Origin: Rikenellaceae bacterium
GTDB taxonomy: Bacteria > Bacteroidota > Bacteroidia > Bacteroidales > Rikenellaceae
Reading direction: 5' to 3'
NCBI GenBank assembly: GCA_020859685.1
Contig: JAJBVT010000033.1
Location: 41,555 to 105,554 of the forward strand
DNA: 64,000 bases
Every line of letters starts with the position of its first letter. The first letter of the stretch is position 1. The translations under genes were made by a program, and so were the position numbers. Below, piece by piece: positions 25,878-34,955 of this stretch. The notes below the pieces were generated by a model. The model was not told the DNA's origin and made no database searches. It saw nothing but the letters and a program-made list of their open reading frames with translations.

Positions 25878-25885
25878 CAAAGATA
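25878..25885 (-). promoter_or_regulatory. -7 box of rlmD-like gene
   Basis: Minus-strand TATCTTTG, 24 bases before the ATG at 25853. Confidence 0.6.
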
Positions 25886-26199
25886 GTATTTCCCATCGGG
25901 CATTCCCAACCCGTCGGCAATTAGACCGGGTGTCCGTTTTTAAGAATTTCGGCCCCGCAACATATCCGTAATTGTAAATTACGACCCAGCAAATTTGCTA
26001 TTTCCAAAAATTGTATTTAATTTAGATAAAGGGAGTCTATTAAAGATTGGCCAATTCCGGAATAGGCAAACTCCGTAGTGCGATTCTCTAAGGGGAGCAG
26101 TTTGCGAAATAATTTACTATTTATTAATACTCCGCGGTGGCGGTGCGGTCGGACATTGCCCGAAAGCGAAGCTCTGGCGGAAGAAAAACATCCACTACT

Positions 26200-26982
26200 A
26201 TGGCAGGTATCGATTTTGCAGTACACATAACACCGGAACTGGCTGCAGGTTTGTCCGACACGGCGCAAAGCGGAACCAAGGTGGTCCACCGTGCCCGAAC
26301 GAGAGGTCACCTTAACGAGGGATGGCTCGAATCTTACCACACGTTCAACTACGGTTCGTTCAGCGACCCGGGCAGGACCAATTTCGGGATGCTGAGGGTC
26401 CTGAATGAAGACCGGCTGGCTCCCGGTATGGGCTTCCCGCCCCATCTGGGCGAGAATATGGAAATAGTGACAATCCCGCTCGAAGGGGCGCTCGAGCACC
26501 ACGACGGACTGGGTAACAACACCGTAATCCGAAAGGGTGACGTGCAGATTATGGGTACCGGCACCGGCATGCAGTATAAAGAGTATAACGCCCACCGCAA
26601 CCGTTTGGCAAAGTTCCTGCAAGTGTGGGTCTATCCGGCCCGCCGGAATGCGCAGCCACGGTACACCCACGCACGGGTCGACGCGGCTCAAATGAGGAAC
26701 AATCTCGCACTTGCCGTATCCCCGCAGGGCGGGGGCGCGCCGGTATGGATAGGGCAGGACGCATGGTTCAGCATGGGATGCCTGAGTAGGGACTACGAGT
26801 TCCGGTACAGGCTCCATTCCCGGCGAAACGGGGTGTACGTATACCTGATACGCGGGGAGGCGGAAGTGGGCGGAGAGAGGCTCCGGTCGCACGACGGGAT
26901 AGGCCTGTGGGATACCCGGTGTATCGACATCCGGTCGCTGTCGGAAAGCGAAATACTTTTAATTGAAGTACCCATGACCTGA
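26200..26982 (+). CDS. pirin family protein (YhhW-like bicupin)
   Basis: 260 residues. Recognised by RGHLNEGWLESYHTFNYGSFSDP, the pirin hallmark, then MEIVTIPLEGALEHHD and GDVQIMGTGTGMQYKEYNA in the N-terminal cupin. YhhW-type pirins bind Fe and some have quercetinase activity. The metal site is unusual: where the family has GTHPHxDME this protein has PPHLGENME, so one histidine is replaced by glycine. The upstream 21 open codons lack a clear start, and 26200 is the best ATG. It is followed 38 bp later by ohr, so the two may respond together to oxidants. Confidence 0.88.
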   Translation: MAGIDFAVHITPELAAGLSDTAQSGTKVVHRARTRGHLNEGWLESYHTFNYGSFSDPGRTNFGMLRVLNEDRLAPGMGFPPHLGENMEIVTIPLEGALEHHDGLGNNTVIRKGDVQIMGTGTGMQYKEYNAHRNRLAKFLQVWVYPARRNAQPRYTHARVDAAQMRNNLALAVSPQGGGAPVWIGQDAWFSMGCLSRDYEFRYRLHSRRNGVYVYLIRGEAEVGGERLRSHDGIGLWDTRCIDIRSLSESEILLIEVPMT

Positions 26983-27020
26983 CACAGGGCAGTGAGTGCT
27001 GTTCTTAAAACAATAAGTTT

Positions 27021-27437
27021 ATGGAAATAATGTATAGGGCCGCCGCGACGGCCGAGGGAGGCCGGGAAGGACATGTAAGGTCCGAAGACGGTATAATTGA
27101 TATGGACCTGCGTCCGCCCGGAAAGGATGGCGAGCGTCCGGCCACCAACCCCGAACAGTTATTCGCGGCGGGATACTCGGCTTGCTTCTGCGGGGCGGTC
27201 AACCTTGCGGCCCTGCGCAAGCACCTGCGTATCGAAGGGATAAAGGTTACCGTTTCGGTCGGTATCGGTAAGACCGATGAAGACGGTTTTATGCTCGACG
27301 TGGAGATTACGGCCCACGTACCGGGTGTGGACATGGAGACCGCACTCGGGCTCGTGGAGGATGCCGAGGGTATTTGCCCCTACTCCAAAGCCACCCGCGG
27401 CAACGTCACTACGGTGGTGAAGACCCTTAATGACTGA
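27021..27437 (+). CDS. ohr: organic hydroperoxide resistance protein (Ohr/OsmC family)
   Basis: 138 residues. Thiol peroxidase with the two active cysteines in YSACFCGA (about 52-56) and GICPYSKATRGN (about 119). PATNPEQLFAAGYSACF and the SKATRGN ending are Ohr rather than OsmC. It reduces fatty-acid and organic hydroperoxides with lipoylated partners. Same strand and close to the pirin gene; no OhrR-type MarR regulator is nearby. Confidence 0.94.
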   Translation: MEIMYRAAATAEGGREGHVRSEDGIIDMDLRPPGKDGERPATNPEQLFAAGYSACFCGAVNLAALRKHLRIEGIKVTVSVGIGKTDEDGFMLDVEITAHVPGVDMETALGLVEDAEGICPYSKATRGNVTTVVKTLND

Positions 27438-27607
27438 TTGTCAGGATGCGCACCGGAAAAAGGCGGTAGCCAATCGGCTACTCCCGGCAAACCGTATGCA
27501 ATTCCCGAAAACGGAAAAGCTAATAATCTATAATTCTGAGGACGGAGGGTATTAGGCCCTTCGGTTGGATTTTTAATCGTCTCGGTAATTCTAAGCTATG
27601 TATACGG

Positions 27608-27637
27608 TAGATTCTTCGGATACGCTCAGAATGACAT
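27608..27637. repeat. REP-like element, short type
   Basis: GTAGATTCTTCGGATACGC then TCAGAATGACA; paired with a long-type copy 11 bases later. Confidence 0.75.
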
Positions 27638-27648
27638 TTTATTAATTC

Positions 27649-27686
27649 TGTCATCCTGAGGAGCGAAGTGACGAAGGATCTACCGC
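27649..27686. repeat. REP-like element, long type
   Basis: TGTCATCCTGAGGAGCGAAG then TGACGAAGGATCTACCGC, an imperfect palindrome. Matching copy at 59724-59760. Confidence 0.8.
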
Positions 27687-27760
27687 TGGTAAAAGAGAAG
27701 ATAAGGTACTTTACGTGGTCCGTTCGGAGCGGAGTTCCTGTTTTAAAAAGTCGCCTTTAT

Positions 27761-28642
27761 TTACTCCGCCTTCCTGTAATCGCTGGGAGAAATACCCGTA
27801 TGGCGTTTGAAGAACTTTCCGAAAAAGGACTGGGTGGAAAAATTCAGTTCGTAGGTTATTTCCTGTACGCTCTTACCGGAGAATTTCAGTAAAATCTTGG
27901 CACGGTTTATCACGAATTCGTTAATCCAGGAGGCGGCCGACCGTCCGCTCACATCCTTAATTACGGTCGATAGGTATTTGGGCGTAATATGCAGTTCGTC
28001 GGCATAGAAACGTACGCTCCGCTCACGGTAGTGGTGCTCGGTAACCTTTAGGATAAACTTCTCGAAATACTCCTCCTGACGGCTGCGGGCCGTGGTCTTC
28101 TCGTCGAGCCTGCGGTTGTACATATCCCCGAGGGTCCTGATAAACGATGCGAACAGGTCGCGCATCACCGGGCGGCTATACGAGGGCGCCATCCCGTAGA
28201 ACAGCTCGAAATACTTAGACAATATATCCACTTCATCCTCGCTGACCTGTAATTGCTGGTCGATATTCTCCACGATATACTTGAAGATAGGGATAACCGA
28301 CATAAAGTCGATCATCATCTCCTGCACATACCTGTGGGTAAACAGTAGGATATGGTACCGGGCATCGTCCGAAGCCGAAGGGTAATTCACGATACTTCCT
28401 TCGCCGTAGATAAGTACCGTACCCCTTGTCAGTACGTGTGTGGTAAGATTTATGCGGGCCGTGGTCCGGCCGCCGAGCGCCAGCATCACCACGGCCGCGG
28501 GCGAACGGAACGGGTTTTCGATAAAAGTTTCGTTGGGCGGGAAGCCGGTATTCACGGAGAACTCTCCGCTCTGGTCGCACCGCCCCCCGACGATATCGAA
28601 TATCTGCCGGGCGGTCACATTCTTGAGACTGATGGGGGTCAT
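27761..28642 (-). CDS. AraC-family transcriptional regulator
   Basis: 293 residues. N-terminal cupin-like sensing part (about 1-170), then an AraC/XylS double HTH in the last 100 residues with YADELHITPKYLSTVIKDVSG (first HTH) and VQEITYELNFSTQSFFGKFFKRHTGISPSDYR (second HTH). It is divergent from a BASS-type transporter gene 146 bp away and probably controls it. The gap holds a -7 box on each strand and two copies of CTAATTT(T)GG 21 bp apart that could be its operator. Confidence 0.93.
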   Translation of the reverse strand: MTPISLKNVTARQIFDIVGGRCDQSGEFSVNTGFPPNETFIENPFRSPAAVVMLALGGRTTARINLTTHVLTRGTVLIYGEGSIVNYPSASDDARYHILLFTHRYVQEMMIDFMSVIPIFKYIVENIDQQLQVSEDEVDILSKYFELFYGMAPSYSRPVMRDLFASFIRTLGDMYNRRLDEKTTARSRQEEYFEKFILKVTEHHYRERSVRFYADELHITPKYLSTVIKDVSGRSAASWINEFVINRAKILLKFSGKSVQEITYELNFSTQSFFGKFFKRHTGISPSDYRKAE

Positions 28643-28683
28643 ACGGATAGGGTAAGGTTATTGAAAAGTCCGGGTAACTGTCC

Positions 28684-28691
28684 CAAAGATA
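28684..28691 (-). promoter_or_regulatory. -7 box of the AraC gene
   Basis: Minus-strand TATCTTTG, 41 bases before the ATG at 28642. Confidence 0.6.
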
Positions 28692-28713
28692 TGGCTTCCG
28701 GAGATGAAAACTG

Positions 28714-28743
28714 CTAATTTTGGCATGAATTGCCCTAATTTGG
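28714..28743 (+). promoter_or_regulatory. candidate AraC operator: CTAATTT(T)GG direct repeat
   Basis: CTAATTTTGGC at 28714 and CTAATTTGG at 28735, 21 bp (two turns) apart, between the divergent promoters. AraC-family proteins bind such direct half-sites. Confidence 0.4.
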
Positions 28744-28755
28744 TTCCGAAAGGAG

Positions 28756-28763
28756 TATTTTTG
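28756..28763 (+). promoter_or_regulatory. -7 box of the BASS transporter gene
   Basis: TATTTTTG, 25 bases before the ATG at 28789. Confidence 0.55.
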
Positions 28764-28788
28764 TCGCTGAATTGTAAACCGGGGTTCG

Positions 28789-29691
28789 ATGGAAAGATTC
28801 AGGTCGCTGATGCTTCCGCTCGCCATGCTGGCGGGTTATTTTTTTAGCGGGTGGTTGTCCGCCCTCGCTCCGTTGACTCCTACCCTGATTTTCTTAATGC
28901 TCTTCGTAACGTTCTGCCGGGTCACCCCGTCGCAAATGAAGTTCACCCTACTGCATGCCTGGTTGTTGCTATTCCAGTTCGGGGTCGCGGCGGTGGTCTA
29001 CGCCGTGGCGGTGCGGTTCGACGCCACGAGTGCACAGGGCCTTATGATATGCGTTTACGCACCCACGGCAGTTTCGGCCGTGGTTATAGCCTCGATGCTC
29101 GGTGCGGACATCGCCACGATGGCTACATTCACCCTGCTCAGCAATACTGCGGTGGCGCTGAGTGCCCCGGTGGTCTTCTCCTTCATCGGGCCGCATGCCG
29201 CACTGCCGTTCTGGGAGTCTTTTTTCCTCGTCTTCCGGCGGGTCATTCCGATACTGGTCCTTCCGTTCGTGCTGGCGTTCTTGGTAAAGCGTATTATGCC
29301 CCGTGTGCATGAGGCGATAGGCCGTTACCAGATAATATCTTTCTACCTGTGGACCTTCTCTCTGATGATAGTTACCGGGCAGACGGTCGTTATTCTGTCG
29401 CAGTTCGACGGCACGGACTTCTGGCGGGAGGTGGTGATGGCCGCCGTGGCGTTCGTGATATGCGTGGTGCAGTTCCGCGCCGGGAGGGCGATGGGCGGCC
29501 GGTTCGGAGATAAGCCGGCCGGCGGTCAGTCGCTTGGGCAGAAGAACACGGTGCTGGCCATCTGGATGACCCAGAGCTACCTCGACCCGGTAGCCTCCGT
29601 GGCCCCGGCTTCATACGTCCTGTGGCAGAATATCGTCAACAGTTGGCAAATCTGGCGTTCCCGTAGCCAGGAAAAGAGGGCCGGGAAGTAG
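28789..29691 (+). CDS. bile acid:sodium symporter (BASS)-like transporter
   Basis: 300 residues with about nine membrane helices throughout. The BASS/ACR3 fold is suggested by VTFCRVTPSQMKFTLLHAW near helix 2, APTAVSAVVIASMLGAD in helix 4 and LGQKNTVLAIWMTQSYLDP late in the protein, where family members carry the sodium-site crossover. The substrate could be a bile acid, pantoate or another organic anion. It is divergent from an AraC regulator, which suggests substrate-induced expression. Gut habitat makes bile acid a plausible but unproven guess. Confidence 0.8.
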   Translation: MERFRSLMLPLAMLAGYFFSGWLSALAPLTPTLIFLMLFVTFCRVTPSQMKFTLLHAWLLLFQFGVAAVVYAVAVRFDATSAQGLMICVYAPTAVSAVVIASMLGADIATMATFTLLSNTAVALSAPVVFSFIGPHAALPFWESFFLVFRRVIPILVLPFVLAFLVKRIMPRVHEAIGRYQIISFYLWTFSLMIVTGQTVVILSQFDGTDFWREVVMAAVAFVICVVQFRAGRAMGGRFGDKPAGGQSLGQKNTVLAIWMTQSYLDPVASVAPASYVLWQNIVNSWQIWRSRSQEKRAGK

Positions 29692-29995
29692 TTATAGACA
29701 ACACGGCCCAGAATCGCCATGCACGATTATCTCGTACTTCGACAGGCACCGTGGCGCTGAAATACATCTAATAAATACCCGACCGCTGCCAAAATATTCG
29801 AGTGAACACCTCACGAAATTTCACACTCTGGAGACGATAATATGGTATCCGTTTCCCTCCCCTCTCATTCCGTTGGCACGGCCATTGCACCGCTCCGTTG
29901 CATAAACGGCGTATAATTGCGGGCCGCCCGTACTACTAAGACAGCCGTTCCGGCCGCCGCGAACGTCCGCAGGCGGTAAAAAGAGACCGAAGTAT
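29692..29995 (+). other. intergenic stretch, nothing seen
   Basis: No gene, promoter box or repeat recognised between the transporter and the M48 protease. Confidence 0.5.
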
Positions 29996-30859
29996 ATGAA
30001 ACCAAGGTACCATATAATCACCGCGGCCGCGGGACTCGTCTGTGCCAGGGTACTCGCGGGATGCAACCCGCTGAACCTCGCTCAAGCCTCTTCGGCCGGG
30101 GTCAAAGCCATACAGGCCGCCACCATTTCCGATTCGTATGTGCAGTCGATGGCCCACCAGTATGTTCAGCAGCTCGACGCCCAGAGCAATGTAGCCGGAC
30201 CGAACGACCCCTATACCCTGCGCCTCAACCGCATCGTGGCCCCGATTGCGGGCAGCGGTTATAACTTTAAGGTATATCTCACGCCTGACGTGAACGCGTT
30301 CGCTGTGGCGGACGGAAGTATCAGGGTCTATTCCGGGTTGATGGATATTATGACCGACGCGGAGGTGCTGGGTGTTATAGGCCACGAGATTGGCCATGTT
30401 ATGAATAAGGATACCAAGGACGCGTTCCGGCACGCCCTGCTCACCTCCGCCGTGCGGGACGGCCTCTCGGCCACGGGTGGGGTCGTGGGCGCTCTGTCGA
30501 GCTCCGAGCTTGGAGACATTACCGAGGCGCTCTCCTCGTCCCAGTATTCCCAGAAGCAGGAACTCGAGGCGGACGATTACGGCTACCGGTTCCTGGTGAG
30601 CCACGGGGTCAACCCGTGGGTACTGGCGATGTCGTTCGAAAAACTGGAGCAGATGCAGGGCGGCGGTTCGTCGGCCAGCGTCCGGCAGATGTTTTCGACC
30701 CATCCCGATATACGCAACCGGGTCAGCCGGGTGGAACAACGTGCCGCCAAAGACGGTTACACCCGCCCCTCGGCCGACGGCTCGCTCTATATTACCACTC
30801 CGTCCGGCTCCGGAAATACCACTTCAGGCACCGGGACCAGCGGGCAGTGGACGTTCTGA
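29996..30859 (+). CDS. M48-family metalloprotease lipoprotein (LoiP/YcaL-like)
   Basis: 287 residues. Signal peptide with lipobox LAGC (C23), so it is membrane-anchored in the envelope. Zinc protease motif HEIGH (130-134) in GVIGHEIGHVMNKDT, with the third ligand in KQELEADDYGYRFL. E. coli homologues LoiP and YcaL degrade misfolded outer membrane proteins. The C-terminal tail (about 255-287) is a Gly/Ser/Thr-rich low-complexity extension. Single gene. Confidence 0.92.
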   Translation: MKPRYHIITAAAGLVCARVLAGCNPLNLAQASSAGVKAIQAATISDSYVQSMAHQYVQQLDAQSNVAGPNDPYTLRLNRIVAPIAGSGYNFKVYLTPDVNAFAVADGSIRVYSGLMDIMTDAEVLGVIGHEIGHVMNKDTKDAFRHALLTSAVRDGLSATGGVVGALSSSELGDITEALSSSQYSQKQELEADDYGYRFLVSHGVNPWVLAMSFEKLEQMQGGGSSASVRQMFSTHPDIRNRVSRVEQRAAKDGYTRPSADGSLYITTPSGSGNTTSGTGTSGQWTF

Positions 30860-30940
30860 ATTGATAGCTGCATATAATTATACAATCGTCACGTAACTTC
30901 TCCGCCGCTTGGCACCATATTCAGCCCCGTTGCTAAGAAA

Positions 30941-30975
30941 CAAAAGAGCCCGCGACTCATTCGAATAGCGGGCTC
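30941..30975 (-). terminator. terminator of the Nudix gene
   Basis: GAGCCCGC (30946-30953) and GCGGGCTC (30968-30975); on the minus strand followed by TTTTGTTTC. It may also stop the plus-strand protease transcript. Confidence 0.65.
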
Positions 30976-31121
30976 CGGATTTCCGTTCGGAAATTTCTTA
31001 TAAAACGGTTATGCGGGGTTTCGAAGGATAGCTTCACTATCCCGATATCGAAATTACTCAAAAAGCCGGTGACGGCAAACCGTTTTCCGTTCTGAATCAG
31101 CACCGGAACTCTTTCCGCCCC

Positions 31122-31646
31122 TCATTTAATGTAACGGGCTATGGCTTCCCGAACGGATTTCAACCCGAACCGTTCCGCATCCACTTCACCGGGTGCAATG
31201 ACTGTAAGGGCGGCCACGTCGTCGGCCGCGATGGCCTCGGTCAGGTCGGCCACCGTGCATTCGAAAAAAATATCGAGAGTCTGCACCTCGAATCCGCTGT
31301 ACGGGTAGATGTTAGGGATGGAGAAGAGGTACCGCAAGGAGTCGGGCGACAGCCCGGTCTCCTCCATAAGTTCCCTGCGAGCCGCCTCTTCGCCGGTCTC
31401 GTCCATATCCACGAACCCGCCCGGCAGGTCGAGCTTACCCTTGGCCGGTTCGTTACCCCGGACAGCGACCAGCAAATTACCCGTGGCGTCCCTTACGAAG
31501 CAGGCCACGGCAGCCGACGGGTTGAAATAGTATACGAACCCGCAATCCATGCACCGTTTGGACTTTGCGTTGTTCACCACGAACCGGTCGCTCCCGCAGA
31601 CGGGACAGTATTTGAATTTGTTTAGTGGATGGGGTTTGGTTTTCAT
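31122..31646 (-). CDS. Nudix hydrolase with N-terminal zinc ribbon
   Basis: 174 residues. Zinc ribbon CPVCGS ... CMDCGF (about 14-39), then a Nudix domain with the box GGFVDMDETGEEAARRELMEETGL matching GX5EX7REUXEEXGU. The zinc ribbon plus Nudix layout recalls NudC/ADP-ribose-type enzymes, but this one is shorter than NudC and has no SQPWPFPxS motif, so the substrate (a nucleoside diphosphate derivative) is open. Terminator lies 150 bases downstream. Confidence 0.9.
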   Translation of the reverse strand: MKTKPHPLNKFKYCPVCGSDRFVVNNAKSKRCMDCGFVYYFNPSAAVACFVRDATGNLLVAVRGNEPAKGKLDLPGGFVDMDETGEEAARRELMEETGLSPDSLRYLFSIPNIYPYSGFEVQTLDIFFECTVADLTEAIAADDVAALTVIAPGEVDAERFGLKSVREAIARYIK

Positions 31647-31741
31647 ATGTCTTGGTTATCAGCGAGATGCTATATTACATTATTGCCGTCGGCAGGGATT
31701 CGGGTGCCTCAAGAAGCGGTACCGGGTTGGGCCGGTCCTCC

Positions 31742-32329
31742 TTATAACTCCCGTACCACCCGGCAGGGATTACCTGCCGCAAGGCAGTTTCCCGGCAGGG
31801 ACCGGGTAACGACGCTGCCCGCGGCGACCGTGGTACCGTCACCGATAGTGACCCCGGGCAGGATAATAGCCCCACCGCCTATCCAGCAGTTCTCCCCGAT
31901 GGTAACGGGGGCAGTCAGGGAGTTCCAGCCCGAGAGTTCCCCCGCGGTGTTGCCCGTCAGCCTCTGGCGCGGGTCCACCGGGTGCCCCACGGCATAAACC
32001 TGTACCGCCGGACCGATTCCCGTATTTCTGCCCACCGTAATGGTGTTACAGTCGAGGAAGACGCAGTTCATATTGATTTCCACATTGTCCCCGAGGTGGA
32101 TATTTTCCCCGTAGTCCACATGGAACGGCGCGGCAATCCAGACGTTTCTGCCCTGCGTACCCAGCAGTTCGTCGAGGATACTTCGCAACCGTTCACGGTC
32201 GCGCGTATCGGTATCGGCATACCGGCGGGTCAGCTCCTTGGCATAATGCCAGCGGGATATCAGTTCCGGGTCGGCGGGGTTGTATGTGCCCCCGGCAAGC
32301 ATTTTTTCTCTCTCGGTCATTTTCGGCAA
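31742..32329 (-). CDS. sugar O-acetyltransferase, maltose/galactoside acetyltransferase family
   Basis: 195 residues, the usual size. N-terminal Mac domain (MTEREKMLAGGTYNPADPEL) and a left-handed beta-helix of hexapeptide repeats (about 70-185) with the catalytic His in YAVGHPVDP and the block WIGGGAIILPGVTIGDGT. It moves acetyl from acetyl-CoA to a sugar hydroxyl. Single gene; substrate not shown by context. Confidence 0.92.
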   Translation of the reverse strand: MPKMTEREKMLAGGTYNPADPELISRWHYAKELTRRYADTDTRDRERLRSILDELLGTQGRNVWIAAPFHVDYGENIHLGDNVEINMNCVFLDCNTITVGRNTGIGPAVQVYAVGHPVDPRQRLTGNTAGELSGWNSLTAPVTIGENCWIGGGAIILPGVTIGDGTTVAAGSVVTRSLPGNCLAAGNPCRVVREL

Positions 32330-32532
32330 TTTTGGGAATACGGACGAAAGATAGGAATTTTAAAGATTAAAGAATATTTTGATTAAGGTCGCCGTCTGAC
32401 CCGAAGAAGCAAGACATCCATCCAAAAAGATCGGTTATCGAGATAGAATGACCCTTCGTCACATCCTCTCCCAAGAAAGGACATAATAATATGCTCCGAA
32501 GGAGGACATTAAGGTGTACGCCGGTCCGCGAA

Positions 32533-33000
32533 CTATTTTAATGCCAGCTCTACTTTGAAATCGCTGCCCCACGGCCTTCCGGCCATCATATTCTCATGGA
32601 TTGCAAGTCGGTAAGTTCCCGTTTCGGGAAGGTCGTAGGTCATATTCCAGCCGAAGGGGCCGTCCATCGTGCCGTCCGGCATAACTATCTGGGAAATCCG
32701 GATATTGGCCTCGGGGTCCTTCGACGAGAGGTAGGCCCGCAGGGTCTTACCCCGCTCGGCGTCGAAAGTCACAAAGACAGTACGGCAACTGTCCTTACGG
32801 ACCGTAGTCCGTGAACGGCCGCCTACGAACACGGGAACGATATCCCCCTCACGGGCCGACGGCGGCGGAACGGCACGGGTATCCGGAACGGAGCGGTCGG
32901 CCACCGAAACCGCGGCCCTCTCCATGGCGAACGGGTCGCGCGTCCGGCACGAGGTTAAAATCGTTACCGCGAATATTATTATAACAAGCCTTCCTGACAT
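32533..33000 (-). CDS. hypothetical lipoprotein
   Basis: 155 residues. Signal peptide with lipobox LTSC at about residue 18. The mature part is beta-prone, with FVTFDAERGKTLRAYLSSKDP and DLPETGTYRLAIHENMMAGRPWG, which resembles a small jelly-roll or PPC-like fold, but I assign no family. It would sit in the periplasm or outer membrane. Single gene divergent from the DUF763 gene. Confidence 0.7.
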   Translation of the reverse strand: MSGRLVIIIFAVTILTSCRTRDPFAMERAAVSVADRSVPDTRAVPPPSAREGDIVPVFVGGRSRTTVRKDSCRTVFVTFDAERGKTLRAYLSSKDPEANIRISQIVMPDGTMDGPFGWNMTYDLPETGTYRLAIHENMMAGRPWGSDFKVELALK

Positions 33001-33234
33001 ATACTGTTTAAGTCCGCATCAGGGCAAAAAGGATACCATCGGTGTCCGTGAAACCCCTTTAGTCGGCCACGGGGCCCCGGATTCTTCCCTCCCTCACCAC
33101 TATCCTTCCCCGTGCGGGGAAAAGTTATAGTCTCCGGACCGGGTAACCCTACCACAATCACCTATGTGCGCAGGGACCAAACCGGGCATCGCCGTTTATG
33201 ACGAATAAGTGACATGCGGACAGGGGTAAGCGGT

Positions 33235-33242
33235 TATCTTTG
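33235..33242 (+). promoter_or_regulatory. -7 box abutting the DUF763 start
   Basis: TATCTTTG ends 4 bases before the ATG at 33247 and excludes an upstream ATG at 33214. Confidence 0.65.
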
Positions 33243-33246
33243 CAGG

Positions 33247-34455
33247 ATGGGACATTCGTATGCCGACCTGCCGCTCCACTACGGCAAAGTACCGCTCTGG
33301 CTCGCCGAGAGGATGGGACGGCTGGGCATAGCCATAACCGAGGCCGTAGTCACCGAATACGGCCGGGACGAATTTCTTCGCCGGATGGGCGACCCTCACT
33401 GGTTCCAGGCTCTGGGGTGTGTGATGGGTATGGACTGGCATTCGTCCGGGATAACCACTTCGGTGCTGGGCGCCCTGAAGCGCAACGTCAACGAGCGGTC
33501 GCGCGAGCTTGGTCTATACTTCTGCGGCGGGCGCGGCAAATACTCGCTAAAAACCCCGGACGAACTGCTGGCTATTGCCGGTCGAACCGGTCTCGACGGG
33601 CAGGCCCTCGTAAGGTACAGTAAACTCTCGGCAAAGGTCGACAATACCGCTGTGCAGGACGGTTACCAACTCTATCTTCACAGTTTCATACTGACGGCCG
33701 AAGGTCGGTGGGCGGTTATCCAGCAGGGGATGAACACCGCCACCCGTATGGCCCGGCGGTACCACTGGGTCTCGGAAGGGGTCGGATCGTTCGTCAGTGA
33801 ACCACATGCCGGTGTATGCGGCCATAACCACGGCCTTATCCTCAACCTAACCGACCCGGCGGCACGGACCGCACGCGAGGGAATCGTCGCCCTGACCCGC
33901 GAAAAACCCGACCGGCTGCTCCGCGAGGCCAGCCTTATTCTGCCCGCCCACCATGAAGTACGAAAAGGCGACGTAAATATGAAACGGCTCGGCGCCGCAC
34001 TAACGCTGGCGCACGAGACGGGCCTGCGCGACTTCGAGTCTCTGCTGATGCTCGAAGGAGTAGGCCCGCGGACCGTGCAGTCACTGGCTCTTGTAAGCGA
34101 GGTTATCCACGGCACCCCGTCGCGTTTCAGCGACCCGGCCCGCTTTTCTTTCGCCTACGGTGGGAAAGACGGCCACCCGTTCCCCGTCCCTACCCGAACC
34201 TATGACCAGACCATAGGTGTACTCGAAGATTCGCTGCGCCGCGCCCGCCTCGGCGACCGGGAGAAATCGGACTCGCTCAAGCGCCTGCACAAGATGGCAC
34301 TGCAAATAGAGCACAATTTTGTACCCAATGACTTTTTCACCGCCCATCTCCGAAAAGAACGGCGTGACTCGTACAAATACGGCGGACGGACCGTCTTCGG
34401 AAAAGCGAAAAAACCGGAGGACGGCCCGGTGCAGCTCTCGTTGTGGGATTATTGA
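33247..34455 (+). CDS. DUF763 family protein
   Basis: 402 residues. Opens MGHSYADLPLHYGKVPLWL, as DUF763 proteins do, and carries HSSGITTSVLGALKRNVN, NTAVQDGYQLYLHSFI, LEGVGPRTVQSLALVSEVIHG (helix-hairpin-helix-like) and FSFAYGGKDGHPFPVP. Function of DUF763 is not known to me; the GVGPRT block hints at nucleic-acid contact. An ATG 33 bases upstream is in frame but precedes the promoter box, so 33247 is chosen. Confidence 0.9.
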   Translation: MGHSYADLPLHYGKVPLWLAERMGRLGIAITEAVVTEYGRDEFLRRMGDPHWFQALGCVMGMDWHSSGITTSVLGALKRNVNERSRELGLYFCGGRGKYSLKTPDELLAIAGRTGLDGQALVRYSKLSAKVDNTAVQDGYQLYLHSFILTAEGRWAVIQQGMNTATRMARRYHWVSEGVGSFVSEPHAGVCGHNHGLILNLTDPAARTAREGIVALTREKPDRLLREASLILPAHHEVRKGDVNMKRLGAALTLAHETGLRDFESLLMLEGVGPRTVQSLALVSEVIHGTPSRFSDPARFSFAYGGKDGHPFPVPTRTYDQTIGVLEDSLRRARLGDREKSDSLKRLHKMALQIEHNFVPNDFFTAHLRKERRDSYKYGGRTVFGKAKKPEDGPVQLSLWDY

Positions 34456-34955
34456 CATCCCACGGTCCTTATCTCAAGGGCCGTTCATTAAGTCTTAAAT
34501 ATAACGGTATTCTCCGGTACCTCATTTTTAACACCCCGTATATACCTGCCTGAGGCCGATTTTATCACCCCATTGAAGTCTTACCCGGTGGCATCCACTG
34601 CGGCCGGAGGCAGTTGTTGTGCAAATATCAGCACATCCATGCCCTCTACGGTTCTCACATCCCGTAAAGTACCGATGTGTCCGAGCACCGATTATAACTA
34701 AAAAATGTTATACGGGCTCGCCCCGCACCCGGCGGCTCTATCCCGGCGCTACCCGCATTCTACCCGGAAAATCACAATGGGGCTATCCCTATAGCCCTTT
34801 ACCGGCATCGGCACACCCGGTTATTTTATCCGTCCGGACCGTTTCTTTGGTCCCGCTTTTGATATATTACATACAGAGCAGGGTTACCGAAAAGCCTATT
34901 TACAGGCCCTACGGTTTATCCCGCACACTATAATTATTAATTTAATTGATGTATT
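34456..34955 (+). other. intergenic stretch of 500 bp, no gene seen
   Basis: A 104-codon plus-strand frame (34619-34933) has no domain and poor codon fit. AT-rich towards the right end, which is probably the promoter of the small gene at 34956. Confidence 0.5.
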
